A stretch of DNA of 63,203 nt, taken from Lachnobacterium bovis DSM 14045 (GTDB lineage: Bacteria; Bacillota; Clostridia; Lachnospirales; Lachnospiraceae). Every line of letters begins with the position of its first letter. Position 1 is the stretch's first letter. Below, in pieces: positions 36,411-45,371 of this stretch. The notes beneath the pieces were generated by a model that was not told the origin of the DNA, searched no databases, and saw nothing but the letters and a program-made list of their open reading frames with translations. The stretch lies in assembly GCF_900107245.1 (NCBI RefSeq), contig NZ_FNPG01000021.1:1-63203 (forward strand), read 5' to 3'. Both the position numbers and the translations under genes were made by a program.

Positions 36411-36617
36411 TTATTTTCTTAAATCCTCTTCTGTATAATATGTTCCTGTCATGGACGCATTAATCTCTGCAATTTCTCTTTTTCCATTGATGTAATCTGC
36501 ATAGATGTCCCATAAATCCATATCTGAATCATTTAAACCATCATCATCAGGAATCCACTTTTTTATAAGTGCAATTCTTTCCTCTTTTGTTGTTTCACTA
36601 ATTAAAAGCTTACTCAT
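36411..36617 (-). CDS. Small acidic protein of unknown function
   Basis: A 68-residue acidic protein (SETTKEERIALIKKWIPDDDGLNDSDMDLW... then YINGKREIAEINASM). Short proteins with this ETTKEER start are common in Lachnospiraceae and are sometimes labelled PurH by transitive error; I assign no function. A terminator lies only 16 bases upstream of its start codon, so it is probably expressed by read-through of the uraA transcript. Confidence 0.65.
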   Translation of the reverse strand: MSKLLISETTKEERIALIKKWIPDDDGLNDSDMDLWDIYADYINGKREIAEINASMTGTYYTEEDLRK

Positions 36618-36633
36618 TGTTATTCATCCTTTC

Positions 36634-36682
36634 AAAAAAATATATGCCTATCTAATTATGATTGTATAATTAAATAGGCATA
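36634..36682 (-). terminator. Terminator of uraA, directly before the small gene
   Basis: TATGCCTAT (36643-36651) pairs with ATAGGCATA (36674-36682), extended by TAATTAT/ATAATTA, followed by seven T on the minus strand. Confidence 0.85.
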
Positions 36683-36758
36683 TTATCAATATTATTTTAA
36701 AATTATTGTTTTATTTATTCTGTACTAGTTTTGATTGAATTAGTATTATAATTTTTAA

Positions 36759-38147
36759 TTACTCTTCATCTTTTTCTGGTAATTTATTAAAACTTACTCC
36801 ACGGTTGATATCACCTTCAAGGTTCGTACCAAAATTATAGTCATTTCCTGGTAAAATAGCATTTAATAAAATTCCTAAAATAGCTGCAATTGCAAGAGAT
36901 GTAAGTGTAATAGGTGTTGAACCAATTTTAAATGTTAAGCCATCTCCAAATCCCAATCCTGAAACCAAAATAACTGCTGCAATAATTAAGTTTCTTGATT
37001 TTGTTAAATCTACTTTGTTTTCTACTACGTTTCTAACTCCAATAGCTGAAATCATTCCATATAAAATAAAGCTGATTCCACCGATGATAGCTGTTGGCAT
37101 TGTACCAATTACGTCTGCAGTTTTTGGAATAAAGCTTAAAACAACTGCATAAACTGCTGCTATTCTTACAACTTTTGGATCATATACTTTCGAAAGCTCT
37201 AATACACCTGTATTTTCTCCATATGTTGTATTAGCTGGACCACCAAACAATCCGGCTACCGCTGTTGCTAAACCATCACCAAGTAAAGTTCTGTGTAAAC
37301 CTGGTTCTTCAATGAAGTTTTTATTTGTTGTTGCTGAAATAGCAGAAATATCACCAACATGCTCCATTACTGATGCAATTGCGATTGGGGCCATAACCAA
37401 AATAGAAGTTAAATCAAATTTAGCAATTAAAAATGGTGGCAAACCTACCCATGATGCTTTTGCGATTGGTGCAAAATTAATGATTGCACTTCCGTCAACG
37501 TTTTTCAATCCACATGCATTCATAATAACTGCAACAATGTATGAAATTACAACACCTAAAAGAATTGGAATAATTTTCCACATACCTTTTCCCCAGATAT
37601 TAAAAATAATTACAACTGAAAGTGCGACTATAGCTAATATCCAATTTGAAGATGCATTTTTTATAGCTGATGGTGCGAGTGAAAGTCCGATACAAATGAT
37701 AATAGGACCAGTTACAACTGGTGGAAGAAAATGCATTACTTTTTTTACTCCAATGCATTTAATGATTAGTGCAAATACAATATAGAATAATCCAGCAACA
37801 ACAAGACCACCACATGCATATTGAAGTTTTTCTCCATATGGCATTGTGGCAAATTTGCCGGAATTTAGATTAGCTACTGCCGAAAAGCCGCCCAAGAAAG
37901 CAAAAGATGAACCAAGGAAAGCTGGCACTTTGAATTTACTACATAAATGAAAAATTAAAGTTCCTATTCCTGCAAAGAACAATGTTACTTGAACTGAAAG
38001 CCCTTCACCATGAAAATATCCATTAACTAAAATTGGAACTAATATCGTCGCTCCGAACATTGCAAACATATGTTGCAAGCCTAATAATAACATCTTGGGT
38101 TTACCAAGTGTTGTGGCGTCATAAATTGCGTGTTTTTTATCGCCCAT
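36759..38147 (-). CDS. uraA: Uracil/xanthine permease, NCS2 family
   Basis: A 462-residue, 12-14-helix transporter of the nucleobase-cation symporter-2 family (UraA/PyrP type), importing uracil. Features are LLLGLQHMFAMFGATILVP at the start, the substrate loop with the conserved Glu in SVMEHVGDISAIS (~268-280), and the NTTYGENTGVLELSKVYDP motif. The ATG at 38145-38147 follows TGGAGG; a start four codons earlier overlaps that Shine-Dalgarno and is rejected. Confidence 0.95.
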   Translation of the reverse strand: MGDKKHAIYDATTLGKPKMLLLGLQHMFAMFGATILVPILVNGYFHGEGLSVQVTLFFAGIGTLIFHLCSKFKVPAFLGSSFAFLGGFSAVANLNSGKFATMPYGEKLQYACGGLVVAGLFYIVFALIIKCIGVKKVMHFLPPVVTGPIIICIGLSLAPSAIKNASSNWILAIVALSVVIIFNIWGKGMWKIIPILLGVVISYIVAVIMNACGLKNVDGSAIINFAPIAKASWVGLPPFLIAKFDLTSILVMAPIAIASVMEHVGDISAISATTNKNFIEEPGLHRTLLGDGLATAVAGLFGGPANTTYGENTGVLELSKVYDPKVVRIAAVYAVVLSFIPKTADVIGTMPTAIIGGISFILYGMISAIGVRNVVENKVDLTKSRNLIIAAVILVSGLGFGDGLTFKIGSTPITLTSLAIAAILGILLNAILPGNDYNFGTNLEGDINRGVSFNKLPEKDEE

Positions 38148-38177
38148 TTTTTCCTCCATTTCTTGCTATTTTCACAC

Positions 38178-38234
38178 AAAAAAGTGCTAAAATAGCGCTA
38201 CATAAATTTACTCAACAGCAACTAGTTTAGCACA
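38178..38234 (-). promoter_or_regulatory. Inverted repeat with T run in the uraA leader
   Basis: GTGCTAAA and TTTAGCAC (outer arms at ~38227-38234 and 38178-38191) followed on the minus strand by TTTTTTG, ~30 bases before the uraA start, look like a leader terminator. However, TGCTAAACT in the upstream arm could itself be an extended -10 box, in which case the arm would not be transcribed and the repeat would be a DNA operator. Confidence 0.4.
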
Positions 38235-38398
38235 AAATATAATCATAAACCACAAAAAAAGAGTCTATTATTTATTAATCTTTCTAACACCCTTATAATT
38301 TTCACACAATACTTAATACATCCTTAATACTTCACAATTGTAAATACATATTGTGGATATTCTGTACTGTATATTAATTCATTTGCGATTGTTATAAA

Positions 38399-38578
38399 TT
38401 AATCATCCATAACAATTGCAGCTACGATATAGAGTAATAAACCCGTACCGAAACAGCATATTGCAATTGCCCAAATCAAACGAACAATTACAGGATCAAT
38501 GTCAAAATACTCCGCTATTCCTCCACATACACCAAATATTTTTCTATTCCTGCTTTTTCTTAATCTCTTCTCGTACAT
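38399..38578 (-). CDS. PspC-domain protein
   Basis: A 59-residue PspC-type membrane protein. It has the basic N-terminus, the signature IFGVCGGIAEYFDIDPVIVRLIWAI and one membrane helix to the end. PspC-like proteins sit in the membrane and are linked to envelope stress; small stand-alone versions are frequent in Firmicutes. It starts one base after the stop of the DNA alkylation repair gene, whose end carries its Shine-Dalgarno AAAGGAG, so it is translationally coupled. Confidence 0.9.
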   Translation of the reverse strand: MYEKRLRKSRNRKIFGVCGGIAEYFDIDPVIVRLIWAIAICCFGTGLLLYIVAAIVMDD

Positions 38579-38579
38579 A

Positions 38580-39281
38580 CTACTTCTCCTTTACCTTTAA
38601 TGTTTTTAAATATTCTTTGGTTTCTTTAGGAATTCTCCTACTTTCTACAGCTTTTTGAATAGACTTATTGTGAACCCAAATATCTAATTTTTTTCCTTCG
38701 AGTATATATATCGTATTCTTATACTGTTTTGATAATGCCGTTGCAAAATACCATGCCTGCATCATTTTTATATAGTACTCATCCCTAGAAACTTTGCCAA
38801 CCCAAATTAAATATTCCGGTCTAAAATCATCCTCTAAGAAATGTGTCATTAACATTTTTATAGCAAACCTTACAGTATATTCCTTTTTTGAATTCAACCA
38901 TACTTTAACATGTTCCAATAGTTTTTCTTTATTTTTTTTGAACACTTTGGGTGTCATCTGGTCACACGTCGCCCAATTGTTAACGTATGGCAAAAAATCT
39001 TCAATTATATTGAAGCATTTTTCTTCATCTTTCATATCTGATATTATAAATGCGTGTAATTGATTTTCGTCATAATATTTATGAGGCAAACACTCTATAA
39101 AAGACATTTTTTTCTCATTTGAAATACTCTTTGCTAACTTCCTTAGAACTGGGGTTCTTACTCCTATTATCGTATCTGCCTGAACGTTTGGTATTAATTT
39201 ACTCTGAAAATCTTTGTACTTGAGGTCTTGATTTTCAAATAGTTTTTCTTGAATCTCTAGTTCTATTTTCTTCTGATTCAT
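38580..39281 (-). CDS. DNA alkylation repair protein (AlkD-like)
   Basis: A 233-residue all-helical HEAT-repeat protein matching the AlkD family, DNA glycosylases that remove bulky or cationic alkylated bases without base flipping. The pattern of repeats with VRTPVLRKLAKSI, NNWATCDQM, VRFAIKMLMTHFL and YYIKMMQAWYFATAL, including the catalytic acidic and tryptophan-rich region, is typical. First gene of a two-gene unit with the PspC-like protein. Confidence 0.88.
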   Translation of the reverse strand: MNQKKIELEIQEKLFENQDLKYKDFQSKLIPNVQADTIIGVRTPVLRKLAKSISNEKKMSFIECLPHKYYDENQLHAFIISDMKDEEKCFNIIEDFLPYVNNWATCDQMTPKVFKKNKEKLLEHVKVWLNSKKEYTVRFAIKMLMTHFLEDDFRPEYLIWVGKVSRDEYYIKMMQAWYFATALSKQYKNTIYILEGKKLDIWVHNKSIQKAVESRRIPKETKEYLKTLKVKEK

Positions 39282-39299
39282 TTTAACACCTGCCTTATT

Positions 39300-40430
39300 C
39301 TACAAACCACCATAAAAATATGCGTTAACACCAACTAAAGCTATTAGAAATACTACATTAAACAGCGTAAAGATTTTTATAAATTCTCCACCACCCTGGC
39401 GATATTCTTTTACATACGCTTTATACGAAATAAGACTTGCCATCGATGCAATTAAAGTTCCTAATCCTCCAACATTTACACCTATCAAAAGCTGTCTGTA
39501 ATTTTTTGCAAAACCAGAAAGCATAAGAGTTGCCGGAACATTACTAATAAACTGGCTTGTAACAATTCCAACTGCGAATTCATGAGATTTTAGTACACTT
39601 TCAAGCAATGAACGAACTATTTCTAGTTTTCCCATATTTCCTGTAAAAATAAAAAATCCAACAAATGTTAAAAGTAAAATATAGTCTGCTTTAAATAATA
39701 TTTTTCTTTCAAAAAAGCCGACACAAAAAAGAACTACTACCACAAAAACATACCAAGGTATCATTCTTAAAACTGATGAAATCGCTATTAAAAACAAAAC
39801 CGAATACATGATTATTTTATATTTTGAAGAATTTTCTCCAATCTCAAAATCTGTGATTGAAGTATCTAACTCTTCTTTGTCATATGTAAAAACGAAAATT
39901 GCAATTATAATCAAAACCGTTGACACTACAGAGTATGGAAGAAGAATTTTAACAAAACTTACAAAATTCATCTTCGTTAAGCCGTACATATAAAGATTCT
40001 GCGGATTTCCTATTGGAGTAAGCATACTTCCAAGGTTTGCTGCTATCGTTTGTAACACTATAACTGGAATCATTATTTTTTCTTTATTGCAACTTTTTAA
40101 AATCATAATCGAAAATGGCACAAACGTTATAAGTGCAACATCATTGGTAATTAACATACTTCCAAGGAAACACATAAATACCAACACCATGACCAATTGC
40201 CATTGCTTACTGACTTTTTCAAGTAGGTATTGAGCTATTTTTTCAAAAATATTATGATATCTAAGGCCTTGAATTATAACCATTAATCCCCATAAAATGC
40301 CTAGCGAACGAAAATCGATATAGTCAACATATTTTACACTTGGATGCACAAAAAATGCAGATATTACTGCCAAAATCCAAGCAACTGCTAATACTATATC
40401 AATCTTTTTAAGTCTATTCTTTAAATTCAT
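39300..40430 (-). CDS. SLC13/ArsB-NhaD superfamily anion permease
   Basis: A 376-residue, ten-helix transporter of the ion-transporter superfamily (citrate, arsenite and sodium/proton families share this fold). Conserved parts are RSLGILWGLMVIIQGLRYHNIF, the duplicated helix-loop helix TNDVALITFVPFS and the C-terminal SNVPATLMLSGF motif. Substrate cannot be told; an anion such as arsenite or dicarboxylate is possible. The adjacent upstream spacer holds the unusual hairpin at 40502-40560. Confidence 0.8.
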   Translation of the reverse strand: MNLKNRLKKIDIVLAVAWILAVISAFFVHPSVKYVDYIDFRSLGILWGLMVIIQGLRYHNIFEKIAQYLLEKVSKQWQLVMVLVFMCFLGSMLITNDVALITFVPFSIMILKSCNKEKIMIPVIVLQTIAANLGSMLTPIGNPQNLYMYGLTKMNFVSFVKILLPYSVVSTVLIIIAIFVFTYDKEELDTSITDFEIGENSSKYKIIMYSVLFLIAISSVLRMIPWYVFVVVVLFCVGFFERKILFKADYILLLTFVGFFIFTGNMGKLEIVRSLLESVLKSHEFAVGIVTSQFISNVPATLMLSGFAKNYRQLLIGVNVGGLGTLIASMASLISYKAYVKEYRQGGGEFIKIFTLFNVVFLIALVGVNAYFYGGL

Positions 40431-40501
40431 TTAACCTGTACCTCTAAATTATTTATTACCTCTTAATTATTTATTTTAGGGTTTATTTATTACGGATTTT
40501 T

Positions 40502-40560
40502 GAGTTACATAAGTAACTCCGACCTGTAGGGATATTCTCCTTGTCGGTCGGAGCTTTTTT
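40502..40560 (+). terminator. Plus-strand-type terminator with a competing hairpin
   Basis: CTCCGACC (40517-40524) pairs with GGTCGGAG (40546-40553) and is followed by TTTTTT only on the plus strand. Overlapping it, GAGTTAC-ATAA-GTAACTC (40502-40519) forms a second perfect hairpin sharing the CTC. No plus-strand gene lies upstream for ~14 kb, so a terminator in this direction is unexplained. Confidence 0.6.
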
Positions 40561-41524
40561 AAAATGCAAAATCAAACTCATATTTTTTCCCGATTGAAAC
40601 TGAGTTGTTTGTACTGGTTTGTACTACAAAAGTTGCTGAATCTCTAGTGTATTCTACTGTTCCACATAAGCTTCCATCGTCTGATACAAAAGAGAGTTTG
40701 TTATCTTTTTTCTGATATGTTCCTTCAAACTGTATATCATCAATTAATAAATTAATTCTATTTTCTTTTTCCATATCCTTATAGATAGCTAAATACTCTC
40801 GTATTTTTTTAGTACCCTTATCATTTACAAATGTTTTACATTCATCATATTCTGGCATTTCAAAACTTTGATCTAAAGACTTTGCATACTCATTTGCAAG
40901 ATAATATGTCTTATTGCGCGTAAAAGCAGTTTTTTCTATAGTATAAACTAATGAATACATTGATCCACCCTCAACTTCTCGTGGATTTCCTAAAGTTGCT
41001 GTCTTATCTTTCATTGCATTCCACTTACGTAAATTAGTCAAAACTCTATTTTTAGTAGTAGCATTTAAACTTTTTTTCATTCTTCCCCAGAGGCTATTGA
41101 GCTCTGTATCCCATACACAAAATCGCCATTTAGCTGCAATATTCATGGGCTGTTGTGGCAAATCTAATTCTGCCGTCAAACTTTCATATTTACCAGAAAG
41201 TTGTTCTATATATTTTATTTCTTCCTGTATAGAATTTGAGTTTTTTGTTATGGTACCTACTTCTTTTTTTATCTGAGCAGTGTAGTCTTTTTCAGCTCTT
41301 TCTATTCCTTGCTCTTTAGTTAATTTATAATTGTCTGCGAACTCACTAAAAAACTCTTTTGACCACTCTTTTTTTTCGCTCGACTGCTTTGCCTTTGTTT
41401 CAGTTTTATTGTTAGATTGATTTACATCACTTTTTAATGTTTCCTGCTTATTATTTGTTTTTCCACCACATCCACCTAACAAAACAACACAGGTAATTCC
41501 TAAAGCAATCCAGCCTTTTTTCAT
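40559..41524 (-). CDS. Putative lipoprotein of unknown function
   Basis: A 321-residue secreted lipoprotein. It has a lipobox near the N-terminus (ITCVVLLGGCGG), then a Lys/Asn/Gln-rich linker, then a mostly helical domain, and a C-terminal beta-rich part (GTYQKKDNKLSFVSDDG...) like a small barrel. I recognise no family. Good Shine-Dalgarno. Nothing in its neighbours points to a function. Confidence 0.7.
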   Translation of the reverse strand: MKKGWIALGITCVVLLGGCGGKTNNKQETLKSDVNQSNNKTETKAKQSSEKKEWSKEFFSEFADNYKLTKEQGIERAEKDYTAQIKKEVGTITKNSNSIQEEIKYIEQLSGKYESLTAELDLPQQPMNIAAKWRFCVWDTELNSLWGRMKKSLNATTKNRVLTNLRKWNAMKDKTATLGNPREVEGGSMYSLVYTIEKTAFTRNKTYYLANEYAKSLDQSFEMPEYDECKTFVNDKGTKKIREYLAIYKDMEKENRINLLIDDIQFEGTYQKKDNKLSFVSDDGSLCGTVEYTRDSATFVVQTSTNNSVSIGKKYEFDFAF

Positions 41525-41663
41525 AGTTGATTCCCCATTTCTCTATTTTTATTTATTCTTCTTTTATTTTTTTACTACTTCTTTGAGTATAATCTTTATT
41601 CATATTCTTTAAGTACATTCTACAAAATTTTTCCACTCTCTGCAATTATATCTTTATATTTTT

Positions 41664-42062
41664 TTACTCTCTGCCGCATATATAATTCCAATGACAATCA
41701 CCACATACTTGATTTCTAAGCCCTTTATTCAAAATTTTCTCTTTTACTTTTTTTCTAAAATCACTATATGTCATAGTCTCACCTTCTTTAATTTTACAGA
41801 GTTGTAATACTGCCTTATCATATTTTGTAACTTTACCCTGGCTTTCGCAACAACCATTTCTATTACTTGGACAGTGACTACATACAATATCTGTTTTTGC
41901 CTTTACAGTTACAATTTGATTTGGATTGTTTTCTAATTCTCTAATAATGATTCCCATATGGTCTGTAAAATCTTCGCTATATCCTTTTCCTTCATAAAAT
42001 TCAAAACACATTCCATGGTGCGGACGTAATGTTACTTTTTTGTTTTCATATTCAAAATTCAT
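41664..42062 (-). CDS. DUF1284 protein with cysteine clusters
   Basis: A 132-residue protein of the DUF1284 family, opening LRPHHGMCFEFYEGKGYS. Seven further cysteines are grouped as C-SH-C-PSNRNG-C-C and, at the end, C-GD-C-HWNYI-C, a pattern that suggests an Fe-S cluster or zinc binding. Function is unknown. Transcribed alone, with the AGGAGAAAA Shine-Dalgarno. Confidence 0.85.
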   Translation of the reverse strand: MNFEYENKKVTLRPHHGMCFEFYEGKGYSEDFTDHMGIIIRELENNPNQIVTVKAKTDIVCSHCPSNRNGCCESQGKVTKYDKAVLQLCKIKEGETMTYSDFRKKVKEKILNKGLRNQVCGDCHWNYICGRE

Positions 42063-42329
42063 TTTTATGTTTTCTCCTACCTTTTTTTATTTTCACTACT
42101 CTTACTCTATTTTTTTATCTAAACATTTTTATTATACTACTTTTTATTTCTTTGTTCTATAAAAAAGAACCAGAAAAGCTGACCCTGCACTGCTTCCAAA
42201 AACTACTTCTTGGACTCCTTACATTTCAACTTTTCCGATTCTTATTAACACGTTATTTATTTGACCTAATTTTATAAGTTTTTACTATTATAAATATTTC
42301 TATTTAATATTTTTTCTTAGTGACATGTT

Positions 42330-44318
42330 TTACTCCTTAAAGAACTGCATTTCATCATTCAGCTTCTCGGCAATGGAATTAAGTTCAATCGCTGAATCTG
42401 CCAACGTAGATACTGTCACTGATAATTCTTCTAGTGATGCTCCTGTAGTTTCTGATGATGCTGCATTTTCTTCTGAAATAGCCGATAACGAAGTCATTGC
42501 ATTCAATACTACTGTATTTGATGTAACACAGGTATCAGCCTCACCTTTAATCTCTGAAACGCTGTTTACAGTTTCTTCAATATCACCTATCATTCCATCC
42601 ACAGCATCAAAAGTTTCACTTAAAGCCTTTTGTTGGTCAACATTTCCTTCCTTAACCTGCTCTGCCACTTCTACAGCCTGATTTGCTTCAACTAAAAGTT
42701 CATCCATTAAAACTCTAATTTCGGAAGCAAGACTCTTAGAATCATCTGCAAGCTTTCTAATCTCGTCAGCAACTACTGCAAACCCACGTCCTGCATCACC
42801 TGCACGTGCTGCCTCTATAGAAGCATTCAACGAAAGTAGATTTGTCTGGGCAGCTATTCCTGTTATTCCTTCTACTCGCTCGTTTATGTTTGCTACCGCC
42901 TGTTGCGTTGAAGAAATTCTCTTTGAAATTTCTTCTATCTTATCCGTCATCTCCGTACTCGTTTTCTGAAGTATTGCTAGTGAACTACTTGAAATTTCTG
43001 ATGCATTTTTCATTTTTTCTGCAAGAGCTGACATATCATTTGTTGAATTTTGAACACTTTCAACCGCTTCCATTATATCTTTTGAACTCTCTGCTGACGA
43101 TTGAATGTCATCAGCCTGTTGAGCTGCACCAGATGCAATCTGTTGTACAGCAAGTGCTACATTTTCAGTTGTAGTTGCAATCTGATTAGCCATATTTGAA
43201 AGTTTTTCCGAAGAATTTCCAACTGTACCAGATGAATTTTTAATATTGCTAACAATTGATGACAACTTGTCAATCAATGAATTTGTATTTCTTACAATAT
43301 GTCCAAACTCATCCACACGCGTTGTATACTTCTTAATATGCCTAAACTTACCATTTGATAATTCTGATAATGTAACATTTACTTCTGATATTGGTTTAAT
43401 GAATGTTACTGCCAGGAAGAATGCAAAAACTGATCCTATTATCAAAAGAACTGCTCCTATAACTATATTTAAAAAAGCTGATTCTCTTGCGCTCTTTTTT
43501 ACAGTATCATACGAAGTTGCCATCGCAACTGTATAATTTGTTAAAGGCTCCTTAACATATGCAACTATAGTGTGCTTACCTACAGCATAACTCTCATAAA
43601 CATCATTTTGTTTATTGGAAGTCATATATGGAGATTTGCTAAAATCAACCGGATCATCTTTTACGGAAATCTCATATTGAGAATGCGCAGCCAAAATACC
43701 TGTGTTATCTACAACAAAAGACTCTCCTCCGTCTTCTTTAAGAATCTTATGAATTTGGTTCAAGTCATAACTACGATGTAATACACCTATTACATTTTTG
43801 CTCCCTTTTTGAAAAACTGGAACCGCATAACAAAGAATTCTTGAATTAGTTGATTTACTTACGATTACGCCCGAACAAGTTGCCTCACCTTTTGATGCAC
43901 CTATCCAATAGTCACGATCATGAATATCTGCAAATTTGCTATCATCAGAACGAAGTACCATCATACCTTTGATATTAGAAAGAACAATTTGGTTTTCGTC
44001 ATCAAATTGTTTATTTGTTTCAATCAACTCTCTTTTAGCTTCTTCTTCTGAGCCTCCTGTCGTTAGAAAGTCAATAACACTATCAGATATTGCTAAAGTA
44101 GAAAGCGATGTTTTAGTTTTTTCAAAAAGATTATTTATACTTGCCTGAAGATACCACGCCGACCAGTCTAATGTATCTTTTGTCGTTGCTTCCGTATTTT
44201 TTGTGGTCGTATAGTACGTTAAAGAAATAGCCACAATCAATGGGATTGCTGCAACCGCAAACATAGCTAAAGTCAGCTTTGTTTTAATACTTGAAAAAAG
44301 AAAAGTTTTTTTCTTCAT
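42330..44318 (-). CDS. Methyl-accepting chemotaxis protein with Cache-type sensor
   Basis: A 662-residue chemoreceptor: TM1 (~15-36), an extracytoplasmic dCache-like ligand domain (~40-275; [17 protein letters not shown] is a typical Cache segment), TM2 (~280-302), HAMP (~305-355) and the methyl-accepting domain with hairpin tip [20 protein letters not shown]. It senses a small extracellular molecule, possibly an amino acid, and signals to CheA. With the receptor at 26718-27959 it indicates a motile organism. Confidence 0.95.
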   Translation of the reverse strand: MKKKTFLFSSIKTKLTLAMFAVAAIPLIVAISLTYYTTTKNTEATTKDTLDWSAWYLQASINNLFEKTKTSLSTLAISDSVIDFLTTGGSEEEAKRELIETNKQFDDENQIVLSNIKGMMVLRSDDSKFADIHDRDYWIGASKGEATCSGVIVSKSTNSRILCYAVPVFQKGSKNVIGVLHRSYDLNQIHKILKEDGGESFVVDNTGILAAHSQYEISVKDDPVDFSKSPYMTSNKQNDVYESYAVGKHTIVAYVKEPLTNYTVAMATSYDTVKKSARESAFLNIVIGAVLLIIGSVFAFFLAVTFIKPISEVNVTLSELSNGKFRHIKKYTTRVDEFGHIVRNTNSLIDKLSSIVSNIKNSSGTVGNSSEKLSNMANQIATTTENVALAVQQIASGAAQQADDIQSSAESSKDIMEAVESVQNSTNDMSALAEKMKNASEISSSSLAILQKTSTEMTDKIEEISKRISSTQQAVANINERVEGITGIAAQTNLLSLNASIEAARAGDAGRGFAVVADEIRKLADDSKSLASEIRVLMDELLVEANQAVEVAEQVKEGNVDQQKALSETFDAVDGMIGDIEETVNSVSEIKGEADTCVTSNTVVLNAMTSLSAISEENAASSETTGASLEELSVTVSTLADSAIELNSIAEKLNDEMQFFKE

Positions 44319-44486
44319 AATTTTCCTCCGAAAAAATAATATTCGACCAAAAATATATAATACTACTAATTATTTATCGACTTCGAAAAAAACAATTAAA
44401 GACTTTAACTATTAACTTTTTCAAAAATCCCTGTAACTAATATATAAACATTACTTTCATCTTTTGTTATTTTTTAATCCTACGAC

Positions 44487-45263
44487 TCACCCAAGTCCAA
44501 CATCAAGTGACAACATTAGAATAAATCCAACTGCAAAAGAAAGCGTTCCAATATTTGAATGTTTTCCTTCTGACATTTCGGGTATTAATTCTTCCACAAC
44601 GACATAAATCATTGCACCTGCTGCAAAACTTAGTAAATATGGCATCGTTGGGATCAACAGACGCGAAGCACAAATAATAAAAATTGCTCCAATTGGTTCT
44701 ACAATTCCTGATAATACTCCGTACAAAAACGTCCTATTTTTTGGAAGTCCTTCGCCTAATAAAGGCACCGACACAATTGCTCCTTCTGGAAAATTTTGAA
44801 TTGCAATTCCTATTGATAAAGCCATTGCTCCTGCAAAAGTAATAGAAGAATTACCATACATCCAACCAGCCACTACTATTCCAACTGCCATTCCTTCAGG
44901 AATATTATGAAGTGTAACTGCCAATACCAGTTTTGTAGTTCTTTTTAATCCGCTTTTTACTCCCTCTTCACAATTATTAAAATGCATATGAGGTGTTAAA
45001 ACATCAAGTAACAATAAAAAAAGCATTCCTATTGAAAAGCCAATCGAAACAGGTATAAATCTTAATTTTCCCATATCTTTTACTTGTTCTAATGCTGGTA
45101 TAATTAAACTAAAAAAAGACGCTGCAACCATGACTCCTGATGCAAAACCCGTAAAAGATTTTTGAACTTTATCACCCATCTTTTTTTTGAATAAAAATAC
45201 ACTTGCTGCACCTAAGCTTGTTCCAATAAAAGGAATCAAAATAATTTCCCACATTTTCAGCAT
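44487..45263 (-). CDS. ZIP-family metal transporter
   Basis: A 258-residue, eight-helix ZIP protein. It has the binuclear-site motifs HNIPEGMAVG (TM4) and QNFPEGAIVS (TM5), typical of the GufA/ZupT branch, which imports zinc, iron or manganese. A second region with the VEELIPE segment completes the site. The annotated ATG (45261-45263) lies in the 3' flank of a perfect hairpin, and in the same frame an upstream SD-ATG runs into a stop after four codons, so the real start may be regulated. Confidence 0.9.
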   Translation of the reverse strand: MLKMWEIILIPFIGTSLGAASVFLFKKKMGDKVQKSFTGFASGVMVAASFFSLIIPALEQVKDMGKLRFIPVSIGFSIGMLFLLLLDVLTPHMHFNNCEEGVKSGLKRTTKLVLAVTLHNIPEGMAVGIVVAGWMYGNSSITFAGAMALSIGIAIQNFPEGAIVSVPLLGEGLPKNRTFLYGVLSGIVEPIGAIFIICASRLLIPTMPYLLSFAAGAMIYVVVEELIPEMSEGKHSNIGTLSFAVGFILMLSLDVGLG

Positions 45264-45270
45264 ATCTTTT

Positions 45271-45301
45271 GTATGATGTGTTAACTATGGACACATCATA
45301 C
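45271..45301 (-). promoter_or_regulatory. Perfect hairpin with a 4-codon in-frame mini-ORF before the ZIP gene
   Basis: GTATGATGTGT (45291-45301 on the minus strand) and ACACATCATAC (45271-45281) pair perfectly around a 9-base loop. The strongest Shine-Dalgarno (AAGGAGG, 45305-45311) serves the ATG at 45297-45299 inside the first arm, giving Met-Met-Cys-Pro then a TAG (45285-45287), in frame with the ZIP ATG downstream. Confidence 0.65.
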
Positions 45302-45371
45302 TTGCCTCCTTCCTTCTTTTTATATACTCTCTTATTTTTCTTTATTTATTCTTTCTATAAACTTTTATTCT

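Noticed and set aside
37312-37785. 157-codon plus-strand reading frame
   Set aside because: Antisense to uraA; no ribosome site or family features.
38148-38398. Purine or PyrR-type riboswitch before uraA
   Set aside because: Neither the purine aptamer core nor the PyrR anti-antiterminator loop is present.
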